A stretch of 64,000 nt of DNA from Petaurus breviceps papuanus. Lineage: Eukaryota; Chordata; Mammalia; Diprotodontia; Petauridae. Of the stretch, positions 11,291-22,265 are shown piece after piece. The stretch is taken from assembly GCA_028583685.1 (NCBI GenBank), contig JAMXIF010000003.1:57762471-57826470 (forward strand), read 5' to 3'. The notes below the pieces were generated by a model. It saw nothing but the letters and a program-made list of their open reading frames with translations, had not been told where the DNA came from and ran no database searches. Both the position numbers and the translations under genes were made by a program. The stretch's first letter is position 1; each line of letters starts with the position of its first letter.

Positions 11291-12040
11291 GTAAACAATC
11301 CAGCTCCCAACGTGGCAAAATTGATCAGTCTGTCTACTCTTAACCAGGTAAAATGAATTTACTTACAATATTATAATGTAAGATCATAAGGTAGAATTTT
11401 TTTAAAGTATAAATGTATAAGATAATATAGCATATTATAGTCAATAGGCAGGATGGCCTATGTCTAATTCTGTAGTGTTCAACTCAAATCTTTAAGACTT
11501 TAAATGGTCAATCTACATTTTGGAACATTGGTTAAACAAATGTGGAAAGAATTTTGGAGGAAATTTCCTTAACAGAAGCTCACTTTACTAATGAAATCAT
11601 AGGTTTAGACCCTTAAAAAAGTAAATATGGAGCCTTTTAATTTTCTTTCTTCCTGTGGGACAATAAAAGAGTTTTCAGGGATGTCATTCATAGCTGCAGA
11701 GGTCTAAACAACTCTTTGGTGGTGGCAATGATGAACAGTGGGATACCAGTGCATTAGTTTCACCCGTTCTTGCATTAATTCCCCTCTGCCTTTATGGTCT
11801 TCATTATTGAAAGAAAAATGTAGTTATGAAAGTTATAATTTCAACATAAATTTAGTTCTCATATCTAATAACTCACCTTCTTTGTATAAGACACTTTGTT
11901 AGCCTCTAGTCATACAAAGACAAAAGTGAAATTGAACCTATCATCAAGGAACTTACATTTCAGTTGCATGGATTTGGTCTGAAATGAATGTTTAGAAAAA
12001 AAAAACATTTTGACAACCCTGCAACCCTGGGGAGGACAGG
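11290..12040. other. Mostly unassigned AT-rich DNA with a short L2 tail
   Basis: About 11870-11970 looks like a reverse-complement L2 3' end ('tcatacaaagacaaaagtga', 'tcaaggaacttacattt'). I recognise nothing else in this stretch. Confidence 0.4.
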
Positions 12041-12041
12041 A

Positions 12042-12612
12042 TGGTATGGTATCATGTTAATGAGATTTAAGATCTTCACAGCCTATTAATAGGCTTCACA
12101 TGGAGCCCATTAAGGGAAACTTGCTTAGGGAAGGCTTGCTTGTAGCAATGTTTTCACCCCTTTTGCTAATTTCTAACTAGGCACTGAGTCAGGAGGGCTG
12201 TGATGCTGTCTGGACTGAGAAATGTATATATATATGCTGTGAGTTGGTATTTTGCTTTGGGGGCTTGCTTATGAGAAGGATCTTGTGGTTCCCTGGTTGA
12301 GATTCTGAGTGGCCATATGTTCAGAGCTCCCCACCTGCTCAGATTTAAAGGTTCTCTCGATCCAGAGATATATGTAAAATATATAGTTGATTCAGCCAGT
12401 CAGACCCCTGTCTGTTGATCTTTATTTTTCTGCTTGTATTTTCTCTGTTAGAATTTTCTCTGAAGTTCAGGTACGTCAGACTCTTCCTCTGAACTAGTGA
12501 ATGTAATGAAAGTAAGATTGTTGACCCCTTAAACATCTGTCTTTCCTCATAAAGCAAATCTAAAAACCTGTGCTTTAGCCATTCTGGGTATTCCAGTGTG
12601 GTTGTTGCTACA
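12042..12612 (+). mobile_element. Solo LTR fossil, family A, copy 1
   Basis: Matches 17191-17892 and, reversed, 62683-63134 along its length: 'aagatcttc' near the start, 'tggagccca..aag', a TATA-rich block (about 12225), 'ttttgctttggggg', 'ctgttgatct', 'ttcaggtacgtca...cctctgaact', 'ccattctgggta' and the end 'gttgttgctaca'. The start may be 12042 or 12055. No clear flanking duplication, no internal region and no primer-binding site follow, so it is a solo or isolated old endogenous retrovirus LTR. Orientation is inferred from the TATA and poly(A)-like positions. Confidence 0.65.
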
Positions 12613-12849
12613 TGTGGGTAGAAACTAAAGTCAGAGAGACAAATTAAGAGACTATGGCAATAGTATAATTGAGAAGTGATAAGGCCCTTAGCTAGTTTGA
12701 TTAGTTTTGTGGCTGTGAGAAGGAAAGATTGATGAGAGATCTTGTGGATATAGAAACAAGACCTAACAGCTGATTGGATACATAGGATTGGAAATATGAT
12801 GGTTCCCATAACAATAACAAGAAGAAAAACAAACAACAATAAGGAACTA

Positions 12850-13110
12850 CAATAATAGCTAGTATTTATTTAGCACTTTAAGGTTTTCTAAGCATTTTAC
12901 ATGTATCACTTCATTTTATCCTATTTTACAAGTTGTTGGGAGGTAGGTGCTACCATTGTGCCCATTTTCAAGACAGTAAGTCAGCCAGATATTACACAAA
13001 TTGCCAGTACCACACCTGCTAAGTGTCTGAAGCAAGAACTCAGTGTTTTCTGTCTTCAGTTCCAGTACTCTCTACTGTGGCACTTATGTGGTGCTTAATA
13101 TAGGAAAGTT
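12850..13110 (-). repeat. MIR/THER1-type CORE-SINE, antisense
   Basis: Typical reversed MIR: 'agtatttatttagcacttta', 'attttacatgtatcacttcat', 'gggaggtaggtgctacc...gtgcccattttcaag', then a degraded 'cacacctgctaagtgtctgaa' and tRNA-side end. Confidence 0.75.
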
Positions 13111-14293
13111 CAGAAGAGGAGTGGGTTTTGGCAGAAATATAGTGGTTTAAGTTAAAACAGTTAACGCATTTTTTCATATATAATTCTCTTCTAAAAACCA
13201 ACTCTTCTCCCCCAGGGGAAAAAGATATTAAAGATATTTTAAGATTTAAAGATACATTTAAGATATAAATATCTTCCCATCTGATTGTGAATAAAAAAAG
13301 CAACACCATGCATGGAGACAAGACATGGGTTCAAATATCACTTTTCATGCTTTCTTCTATCCAGTATAAGCAGAAATATAGTGAGTTATTTTTAGACTTG
13401 TTGAGTTTGAGATGACCATGACACATCTATTTTAAATATCTTGTATAGTTATGACTTCCATTATCAAAACTTTCTCCATTGCAGTTTCTATATATCAAAA
13501 GATGTCATAAGAAATTAAATGGGTATTTTTTTTGGAGTTTTGCAGAAGCCCCAGATGACATTAGAAGGCCAGCGGATGGCACAGAGCTTATGTCCAAATA
13601 CTTAACCCAAATTTTACAACAAGTTACTGTAAATACCCCATGAAAGAAAAAGAAAAGAATTCAAACTTACTCTCTGGTACAAAGGGAGGGCCAAAACATT
13701 TTATGCGAATTTTCCAAATGAAAGAAGTGCTGTGCCCTTTGTGCATGTGATATGGAAAGGACAACAGTACAACATTTAATCTGGTGTCCCCATTTTACAA
13801 ATGAAGAGCACTAGACCAAGACAGGTTAAGGGACCTGCCCAAATTAACATGGACAAAAACACGAGAAGTCTGACTCCATCATGGTATTACACAGTATTGG
13901 GGTTCATTTTCAGAAGGAAATAGTATATAAAAATTTGATAACTGTTTTAACCTAAGCCAGTGTATATAAAGTATTCCTTCATCTAACTTTTATGTTTGTT
14001 TGCCTAAGGGAGAGTTTGAAAATCCTTTATCAGATGATTCATTACAAAGAGGGGGGTTGTTTTGGACAAATTCACTCGCAAATTGTAGCATGTTTCAAAT
14101 TCTGCCTCTGAAACTTAAATTTAGCTATTTAAACTTAAGAAAACTTCTAAAACTAAATTGTCTTATTAATGAAATGAGGATGAAGAGATATATCCTATTT
14201 ACCTCAAAAGGATATTGTTTAGAGAGAATTATTTTAAAATTAAAAGTACTCTAGAAATAATAGTAAACTTCCTTACACTTAGTATGTTCTTTT
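13111..14293. other. Mostly unassigned, with a short MIR core
   Basis: A reversed MIR core is visible at about 13785-13855 ('ccccattttacaaatgaag', 'gggacctgcccaaattaac'). The rest is AT-rich DNA in which I recognise neither gene nor repeat. Confidence 0.4.
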
Positions 14294-14308
14294 AAAATGT
14301 CATTGATC

Positions 14309-14469
14309 GAGGTGGCTAGGTGGCGCAGTGAATAGAGCACCAGCCTTGGAGTCAGGAGGACCTGAGTTCAAATCCGGCTTCAGACACTTAACAAAAAAAC
14401 AAGCCACGTGACCTTAGACAAGTCACTTAACCCCAATTGCCCTCCACAAAGCAAAAAATAAATAAAAAG
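14309..14469 (+). repeat. WSINE-like tRNA SINE with target-site duplication
   Basis: Head 'ggtggctaggtggcgcagtg', body 'cctgagttcaaatccggctt', end 'caagtcacttaaccccaatt' and A-rich tail. Flanked by a 15-bp duplication (14294-14308 and 14470-14484, one mismatch). The middle carries an A-rich segment after 'cagacacttaac' (also seen at 49369-49521), suggesting a subfamily. Confidence 0.85.
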
Positions 14470-14534
14470 AAAATGTTATTGATCTTAAGTTTCACCTCAT
14501 AACCATCAGATAGACAAACATGACAGTCCATGGA

Positions 14535-15420
14535 AATAGTCATCATTTAAGGGATTATAGAAAGATAAAAATGTTAATATATTATTGATAGAATTGTGTT
14601 TTCGTACAACCATTCTATAAAAATACTTTGGAATTATGCAAATAAAGTGGTTAAATGCCTATAACATTTTGTCTCAGAGATTTCACTGCTAGGCTTCTAA
14701 TGCAAATAGTCCCTGAAAAAATGATACTTATAGCAGCACTTTTTGTAGAAACAAAGTAGAATGCCCACTGATAAAAGAATGGCTATACAAATTGTGGTAC
14801 ATGAGAGTAACAGAATGTGAATTTATTGGAAGAAATTATGAATATGATAATTACAGAAAAGCATGTACTTACAAAACTTGATAAACAGAACTAGAAACAA
14901 TATATGGATTGACTACATTAAAGTAAATAAAAAGAAGAGCAACCATAAAACAATAAAAAATGAATGTGATGACATTGTATTGATTGATTGATTTTTTAAC
15001 CAATCAGGGTTAAGTAACTTGCTCAAGGTTACATGGCCAGTTATTTCTGGGTGTGGTGCTGAGTATCTGAACCCGGATTCGATCCAGGTCATCCCGACAC
15101 TGGAGCCGGTGCTCTTACTCACTAAGCCACATGGCCGCCCCTGTGATGACATTTTAAAGAGAAAAAAAAAGACCTCAAAGGAGAGATTGAAGAAGAAATC
15201 TTAGATGTCTCCTTTGCAGAGAAGGGGAGAGTATAGTTATGGAACTGTGTATAATGACAGATTTTTCTATTTTCCTCATTAAATCTCTTCTTTTCCTTTA
15301 AAAAAATATTTGTTGTCAAGGATGGCTCTCTGCAAAGGAGAGGGGGAAGGACACAGGGAAATCTTGTTGATGTAGAAACAAAACAAATCAAGAAAATATA
15401 TTTCAAATGTTGTGCTAAAT
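14535..15420 (+). mobile_element. L1 LINE 3' end, sense, split by a SINE
   Basis: About 14590-14870 matches the L1 ORF2 C-terminal coding strand ('tcttatagcagcactttttg'-type segment, 'gaatggctatacaaattgtgg'). 15154-15420 is the L1 3' UTR and resembles the UTR at 38220-38455. A SINE at 14977-15141 interrupts it. 5'-truncated and strongly decayed. Confidence 0.65.
14977..15141 (-). repeat. tRNA-like SINE with perfect 12-bp target-site duplication
   Basis: On the minus strand it starts 'ggggcggccatgtggcttag', with a good Pol III A box ('tggcttagtgagtaagag') and B box ('ggatcgaatcc'), then 'catgtaaccttgagcaagtt' and a tail of AATC repeats rather than plain poly(A). The 12-bp duplication 'tgtgatgacatt' lies at 14965-14976 and 15142-15153. 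The internal promoter looks good, so this is one of the better-preserved insertions here. The copy at 52905-53008 is the same family. Confidence 0.85.
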
Positions 15421-15721
15421 TATTTAGGGAATGATATCAAAGGAAATGGGATTTTTAATCATTCTTGGTTATATAATTTTTTTTTTCTAGAACAATGTTT
15501 GCCCTGGAAGACATAGAATAACCTTTTTGACTCATTAAGAAAAAGCTGATGCTTTTGATGTTATATAATAATGTTTTCATGGTACTCTACTTTTCAAAAC
15601 CAGTATTATTTCTTTTGATAAATGTCATGGCTTTAATCACCCATTATCACAATGTTCTGGAAATTTATTAAGCAACTTCTCTCAATGTTTCTTCCAGTTC
15701 TAGAACCTAAAATTCTGTGCT

Positions 15722-15990
15722 ACAACAGGATAAACATATATTAAGTGTCAAGCACTGCTCTAAGTACTGGAGATAGAAATAGGAAAAGAAAGGCAGTCCC
15801 TGCCTTCAAGAAACTTTCAACCTAATGGGGGAAGATAACATACAAAAGGAAGCTGAAAGTGAGGAAAGGGTAGAGTGAAAGAGGATACCTGGACAGGGGG
15901 CATGATGAAGATGATGGTTGAGTCAAAATGAAGCAGAATAATTGATGGCAGATGAAGAGATGACTAGCATTTTGAGCTTCCTGTAAAGGG
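15722..15990 (-). mobile_element. L2 3' end, antisense
   Basis: 'tattaagtgtcaagcactgc', 'agtactggagatagaaatag' and 'ggcagtccctgccttcaaga' followed by 'ctaatgggggaagataacat' are the reversed L2 terminal region. The right limit is uncertain. Confidence 0.65.
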
Positions 15991-16269
15991 AGGATATGGG
16001 AAAAGTTTTTTTTTTTTCCAACCCTCTAATTAGAAAGGCAGAAGCAACTGAGCATTATAGAAGAGGTGTGAAGTAGCAAGACTGGTTCTACAACTATGTT
16101 AGAGGGGAAGTATAATTAGTAAAAGAAACTAAGAGGTAAAATTATTTTCTAAAAATTACTTAGTGATAGGTGGAGCTGAGAGCACAAAGTAAAGCAGATG
16201 TCTTTCTATCTTTGCTTTATCTTTTTAAAAGATGAGATTTAAATTTTTATATTCTACCAAAAAAGGGGA

Positions 16270-16640
16270 ATGTTTGGATTCAAACCTATGATGTCCCTGG
16301 TCCTGCATACGATTCTTCCATTCTTAAAATAGGAAAAAAATACCAAAATTAGATTTTTGACTGCCATATCTATTTATTTATTTGGAACTTGAAGTCCACA
16401 AAATATCTAAATTTTTTTCCAATACATTATTGTCTAGAGTCAACATCCCCATCTTGTATTTCTGCAATTGATTATTGAACTTGAAAGTAAGACTTTGCAT
16501 TTGTCTCTATTGAGTTTATCTTATTATATTTAGTCTGTCACAGCATCCTGTTGATTATTTTAATCTCAGCTATATTCTCCAGGGTGTTAACTATTCCTCC
16601 TAGGACCACATTTGTCTGAGTAATTGAAAAAAATCCACAC
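16270..16640 (-). mobile_element. CR1/L3 LINE fragment, antisense
   Basis: 'gtaagactttgcatttgtct', 'gagtttatcttattatattt', 'agtctgtcacagcatcctg' and 'actattcctcctaggaccac' follow the reverse complement of CR1/L3 ORF2. Strongly decayed. Confidence 0.6.
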
Positions 16641-17190
16641 ATCTTGACCCCTTGCCCACCTCAAAAAGCACAAAACCATTAAAAAATATGGTCATTGTTT
16701 ACTCTTAAAATATATTACCAGCAGAATTTGTTTAATATTTTTGTAGTGTCTCATATGAAATCTTATTCAGTCATGGTTGAATAAACTTTTGACTTTTTTT
16801 GAGTAATAATTCCCCTAAATCTGGTAATACATGTAGGAGAGAAAAACAAAAACCTATTAATCAGCATTAATTTAATAGACTACATGGCATTAACCTGAAG
16901 TATCTTTCACATGCTACTAAGATGAAAATGTTCAAAGCATTAACTTTGGTGACTTTAGTATGACATGCTATTTTTTTCTTCCCTAATAGGGTTTTTTTTT
17001 GATAGTGTTCTGTAATATAGGAACTCTAAGGATAAATACAGCATATTTCCATTCCACAAAACAAAATGCCCCTCTTAGGATAAATTGATCATTAAAATGA
17101 TCATTTCAATGCAGCTCACTCAGCCTTGGATATTTAACACTTTGCCATCTCCCTCAGACTTCTTTTCCTTCTGATTATAAGGTTGAAGTG

Positions 17191-17892
17191 TGTAATGGTG
17201 AGGGAATTTGAAGATCTTCTCTGCCCCTTAATAGGCCTAGGGAATGTGAAGATACTCCCTTTCCCTTAATGGACCTCACTTGGAGCCCAACAAGAGAAGC
17301 TTGCTTAGGGGCGGTTTTTGTTGTTGTTGCTGCTATTGTTTTTTTCAGGAAGACCCAAACCTTTTATTACTTTGTAATTAGGAAGTGGTCACAAAGGTTG
17401 TGATGTCATCTGACCCTGAAGAAGGATATAGATATATAAATACATAGAGATAAATATAACTATAGATGTAGATAGTATATACTCTGAGGTGAGGTTTTGC
17501 TTTGGGGTTCACTAATGGGAAGACTTGTGTGATTTGGCCAGATGAGACTCTGAGTAGCCCTTGAGCCCCGTGGCTTTGAGAACCCAGATGTTGGTGCTTC
17601 TCTCTCTGGTAATTAGCTATATATTTACGTAATGGTCCAACAGCTAGAAGCCCTGGCTGTTGATCTGTTGAATTGTGTTATTTTCTCTGTCTGTATGTTT
17701 TTTCTGCTTGTAATTTCTGCTCATATATTCTCTGAAATTCAGGGTGATGATTTTCCCCCTGAACTAAGTAAATGATATATATGTTTGATTAAAGTAAGAT
17801 TAACCACTTTTGAGTTGCTTTCCTTTAGAAAAACCGAACAAAGAACTTGTGCTAGCAGTCATTCTGGGTATGCTAGGGTGCCTGCTGTTGCA
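17191..17892 (+). mobile_element. Solo LTR fossil, family A, copy 2
   Basis: Starts TGTAATGG, ends TGCTGTTGCA. The flanks 'aagtg' and 'aagag' agree at 4 of 5 bases, consistent with a decayed 5-bp duplication. It holds a TATA-rich block (about 17425), an ATTAAA poly(A)-type signal (about 17790) and a T/G-rich insertion near 17319 absent from the other copies. No retroviral internal sequence adjoins it. An old endogenous retrovirus LTR, probably left by LTR-LTR recombination. Confidence 0.75.
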
Positions 17893-17939
17893 AAGAGCAG
17901 AGCACTTACCTGTACCCAAAACTTTCTTTTATAGAGGAT

Positions 17940-18205
17940 AAAATATGGATTTGCAACTCACTCCATCTTCCTTCTACAGATCTGCTTAGTTTCAACTCCA
18001 ATAAACAAGATGCCTCCTGGTATATGTGTCATATATGCCCCCCCTCATCCATTCCCCACACCCTTTTCAGTTTTTGTGTGTTGTCTTCCCTCATTAGATT
18101 GCAAGCTCCTTGAGGTAAAGAACTGTCTTTTTCTTATTTGTGTACCCTGCTTAGCACAGTACCTGGCATATAGTAGGTGTTTAATAAATGTTTATTGAGC
18201 TGACT
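17940..18205 (+). mobile_element. L2 3' end, sense
   Basis: 'cattagattgcaagctccttgaggtaaag' split across 18091-18120, then 'gcacagtacctggcatatag' and 'taggtgtttaataaatgttt' give the canonical L2 terminus. The left limit is unclear. Confidence 0.75.
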
Positions 18206-18384
18206 TTACAAGGAATAGTGAATCTGCCTTAATAGTACAGAAGGTAGGAGAGTCTTTATGTCTTTTCTTATTTTAAAGAAATGAATGGGATGGGAGGAAG
18301 CTGAGTTAGAGACAGAGAGATTTCTAAACAGACTGGGCAGACTGGAGTCAGGAAGAACTGGATTGAAATCCTCATTAGCGACAT

Positions 18385-18635
18385 TTAGGGCAGTTAGCAC
18401 AGTGGATGGGGATTAGACTTAGGAAGACCTGAGTTCAAAGCCTGACTCATACACTTGTCAGATGTGTTACCCCTGGACAAATAATTTAACTTCTAGCCTC
18501 AATTTCTTCCATCATCAGTAAAATGGTGTAATAACAGCATCTACCTCCAGGGTTGTTATATGGATTGAATGAGATGATATATGTAAAATACTTTCTGAAT
18601 TTGTAAGCCCTACATAAGTCTTGGCTATTACAACT
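18385..18635 (+). repeat. MIR/CORE-SINE, sense
   Basis: 'gacctgagttcaaagcctga', 'tcatcagtaaaatggtgtaa' and 'cagggttgttatatggattg' followed by 'aatgagatgatatatgtaaa' are in MIR order, with a recognisable tRNA-side head. Confidence 0.75.
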
Positions 18636-19540
18636 ACTACTTCAACTCCACTGCTGCTGCTGCTGTCACACCTAGATGGAGAGACAACAGTGGTACGTGT
18701 CTATGACCACCACCACTGCCACCTCTATCACCTTAACTATCATCTCCCATCAGACCCTGATAGAAACAGCCCATCCCAAGACCTAAGTCCAAAGCCACGG
18801 AAATAGGTAGTGTTGCACAAACTACCAGACCTGGTTTTAGGGAGACCAAGACTGTCATTGAATAGAGAAATATTTTTTTTTAAATAGAGGCTACCTTCAT
18901 CAGTAACAGCTGCTGACCAACTGCCACCAATAGACTTCTAATCACAAGAACCCCAGGAGTAACGGCATCTCCCCAGATTACCTGTTAAACTTCCAGTCCA
19001 GACATGAGAGCCAAAATCTAGAGAAAAAAATCCAGTGGAGAGGAGTCAGCCATCTCCACCAAATTTCAACTGCCACTCATAGGGCAAGCAGGCCAGCCTA
19101 ACCCCAATAGTGAGGAACACTAAAAGAAAGGCAAGAGGAAAAATATGCCAAGCAAGTTGAGCCACCACTACCACCTTGACTACTTTAACCTTTCAGATCC
19201 TAGTAGAGTAAGTCCAAGACCATGAAGCCAAGAGCTTTGGAAATATCAGTGTTTCCTGCCCAGTACCCTCCAGCATCATCCTGGGAAGCAATCCCTATGA
19301 AGATGAAGCATAACAACTGCTCCTATAGTTGTTACAACCACTTCTAATGAAGACTCAGAAAAAAAAATTCTTGCCAAAGTCCTTGGCATTACCAAATAGT
19401 TCAACAACAGAAATTATTATTTTATTTGTAGAAATTATATTAAAAAGAAGCCTAAACATACTTGTCCCTGAACCAAAAACATCATAGGTCTTTTCAGAAT
19501 GAATTGTGCTGAAACCTTCTATATTTGTTGTCATCACCTT
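18636..19540. other. Unassigned stretch with internal similarity
   Basis: CCA/CTG-rich sequence. The block at about 18705-18805 ('ccaccactgccacc ... taagtccaaagcc ... ggaaatag') resembles the block at about 19160-19245 ('ccaccactaccacc ... taagtccaagacc ... ggaaatatc'). This looks like two decayed copies of one unit of at least 90 bp. I do not recognise the source: an old LINE 5' UTR, a satellite remnant or a retrocopy are all possible. Confidence 0.35.
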
Positions 19541-19680
19541 TTTGTATATAAACTCCTTGAAAGCAAGGACAATGTTCTTTTTCTATTTATATTTCAAGTG
19601 TACAGTATTTTGCACATGGACAGTACTTAATAAACGTTGAATATAATGAATTAGTTAATTGACTCATTCATTCATTCACT
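19541..19680 (+). mobile_element. L2 3' end, sense
   Basis: 'aaactccttgaaagcaagga' and 'gtactta ataaacgttgaat' with trailing 'tcattcattcactcatt' match the L2 terminus and its short repeat tail. Confidence 0.65.
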
Positions 19681-20471
19681 CATTGCGTTACTGCTAATAC
19701 ATCTCTTATCCTAACAGGGCCCAGACGGCTCCCTTAAGTCTACACCTTACAGATTAGTTGTCTACATATTCATGTGGAAGAAGTTTCCATATCAGGATTT
19801 CTCCATGCAAGTGAAACCATAGTCTTGGACACATATTGCATATGCTCACTTACATATACAATCTATGTAGTGTGCATAAATGTGTGTGCATGGTTGTGTA
19901 CAGAATTTTGTGAAACATGCAGATCAGGAAATATATAAAAATCATATGGGCATTAGAAATTATTTCTTTGTCACTTTACTTCCATCAAATCTGTGTTATT
20001 ATTGGCATCTATTGCTTAAAGACAGATTTTACATATACATTGTAATATGTGCTCCATTGTGGGTGGGCTTATTTGTTCTAAAACATGCTTTCATATGATG
20101 TTGACAAATTATCTATTTTTATGTGGAAATCATAAAACACAATTGAATCAAAAACTATATTATAATTACAAATTTGATATTTTTAAAATTTTCTTTCACA
20201 CTAATAAATAACTACTAAGGGTAATAAAGAAATCAGGAGAAGGAACAGAATATGTAATAGTTCTATAGAAATAGAGTTGCATAGACCTGTGAGATTTACT
20301 CTTTTACATAGGCATATCTCTTTAAACATGAGGCAAGCTTTTTAAATTTATATTCTTGATTTATTATGATTGAAAACCTGAAGCTTAGTGTCACCAGAGA
20401 GCTGATAAGTGTTCTCTACTTCCTCATATAGCAAACTCAGTAATAAGCCATCAATCAAGACTAAAGAGAAC
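19681..20471. other. No recognised gene or repeat
   Basis: AT-rich sequence. The left arm of a 44-bp inverted repeat begins at 20472. Confidence 0.35.
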
Positions 20472-20515
20472 TTGGGGTTATTGGTGTTAGTAACTTGAGG
20501 AGATAATTCCTTTCT
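20472..20515 (+). repeat. Left arm of a perfect 44-bp inverted repeat
   Basis: Begins 'ttggggttattggtgttag' and ends 'gataattcctttct'. Its exact reverse complement is at 21975-22018. Outside the arms weak similarity goes on ('gagtttgctatatgaggaagta', reading the reverse strand on this side, against 'gagtttgttacaataagaaagta' on the right), so the original duplication was probably longer. Confidence 0.95.
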
Positions 20516-20589
20516 ACTGTGTATATTTCCCCCCTTTCCATGAAAGGAGGTCATATGCTATAAAGCCAAGACTGAGCAACTCTCCAGAG

Positions 20590-21800
20590 GACTGCTGCTG
20601 TGAATAACTTTAAGGTTCTGATTATATAATATAGTGAACTCTCAATGTATTCAATAGTAAACTAAAGCAAAACATTCACAGAAAGCAAAGTACAATATTC
20701 ACAATGATATAACATAACATCTTATCACTAAAGTGGTCACATCGTTTTAAACAAAAGATATCATTCAGTAAGTCCTAACCTCATTCGTCCTTAAGGAGCA
20801 ATCCTCCTTGAGGGACACAAAGAACAAAGGTCAAAGTTTTCCTACCCCTAGGTCACATTGTCTTAATTTCTCAGTCAAAAAGTCTTATTTCTTCTTGATT
20901 GGAGATTAGTTTCCAATCAGTCTTAACTCTATCATCCTTATGGGATACAAAGGACAAAGTTCTCCCACCCATAGGACATAGTAAATAATGATCTTTTCAG
21001 TCAGCACTAAATACCCAAGGAGAGGTTGTTTCATCTTGGCTCGAGGCTGGCCCCAGGATTCCATGGTTCCTCTTCCATGGGTCCAACTCTTGCCTATATC
21101 CATCCAACTGTCACTTAGATTCACAGGCAGGCAGCTTTCAGCTTCTCATCTTGCTCCTCATCCAGATATTCATACAGTTCTTTATCCAGACCCTTGTCCA
21201 GTTCCCATTCCGTATTGAAGCTCAGTGTCCAATCCACCTCAAGTCCTTCTCAGTTTCTGTTTCTGGAAAGACAAAGCTTAACACAGCCAAAACAACGTTC
21301 ATGAACATTGCTGGCACCATCATCTATCGACTACCCACCTGTAAAATCAATACAGACCCACAATAAAGGTCCAAGAACGCAACACAGAACCACAAACAAG
21401 GTCTGAGAACTCAACAGAAATTATCAGTATAGTCCCAGTAGCTCTGAAACCCTCCTCCAGGACTTCTATAAACAGGCAACAAGAAAATCCTCTTACAGAA
21501 CTTCCAGTAAGGTCCCAGGGCTTCTGTATAAAGTATTACAAACACAAATCAACACTGACAGAATAGACAAACACAGTGCCAGCCACCACGAGTGTTCCCT
21601 TCTCAGTTCTTCTCTCTCTCAGATTGTGCTTTTGCTTTTATATAGTCATTAGCTCCTTCTGTTCCACCCACATCTTATGTCCTTCCTGTTCCTGTCTTTG
21701 GCCAGTCCCTCCCATTGTGGGTTTCACAAGTTCTATTTCTTAACAAAGATTTGATATAATCATGGGCAAGGCTCAACTGAAAACAAACAAACAAACAAGG
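20590..21800 (-). mobile_element. LTR-like fossil, family B, copy 1 (approximate limits)
   Basis: Collinear in reverse with the well-bounded LTR at 44902-46155: shared 'tggagattagtttccaatca', 'gacaaagcttaacacagcca'/'gacaaagcttagcaaagcca', 'acaagaaaatcct' and 'aaatacccaaggagaggt'/'aatacccaaagagaggt'. A minus-strand TATA box ('ctatataaaagc', about 21647) fits a promoter. Ends are not sharp and no clear flanking duplication is seen. An old endogenous retrovirus LTR without adjoining viral genes. Confidence 0.6.
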
Positions 21801-21974
21801 TGCTAAGTACTTGTTTGCTTGCTCACAAATGTAACCTACCAAAATGTATTTTGCAAACTTAAATGTCAATAACATTTATTTTAATCGGAAGGAAGTACAA
21901 ATATGGGGGGAGGGGCAGTTAATCACTTAACATACAACTGCAGAAGTATAGAATAGTCAAGTGCTGGGGTTTTA

Positions 21975-22018
21975 AGAAAGGAATTATCTCCTCAAGTTAC
22001 TAACACCAATAACCCCAA
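21975..22018 (-). repeat. Right arm of the perfect 44-bp inverted repeat
   Basis: Exact reverse complement of 20472-20515, starting 'agaaaggaattatctcctca'. Together the arms bracket the family B LTR-like block, leaving about 75 bp on its left and 170 bp on its right. Confidence 0.95.
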
Positions 22019-22094
22019 TATTGATAGGGAGTTTGTTACAATAAGAAAGTATGATCAAATTTTTAAACCTCTCTTTTCAGTATAGGATATTTTG

Positions 22095-22265
22095 GGCAAT
22101 GGAGAGGTACAGTTGGAGTGAGCAGAGCTGAGTTTGAATCTTGTTCTTTTACTTATTGGTAGTTAATTGATATGGATATAGCTCTGCGTGTTGGTTTCTT
22201 CATGTTTAAAATGAATGTGTCAGTCAAGGTTATGTCCAAAATTACTTCTAGCTCCAAATCACATG
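22095..22265 (+). repeat. MIR, sense
   Basis: 'gctgagtttgaatcttgttc', 'ggtttcttcatgtttaaaat' and the 3' segment 'ttacttctagctccaaatc' are in MIR order. Confidence 0.6.

Noticed and set aside
12345-12839. Longest ORF in the window (164 codons, minus strand)
   Set aside because: It runs antisense across the solo LTR copy 1 and flanking DNA. It shows no recognisable domain, and matching LTR copies do not keep it open. Chance ORF.
15010-15141. Possible tRNA gene on the minus strand (good A and B boxes)
   Set aside because: It has a SINE tail and a perfect target-site duplication and recurs at 52905-53008, so it is a tRNA-derived SINE rather than a tRNA gene.
12042-17892. Provirus bounded by the two family A LTRs
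   Set aside because: The interval contains only unrelated SINE and LINE insertions and unassigned DNA, with no retroviral interior.
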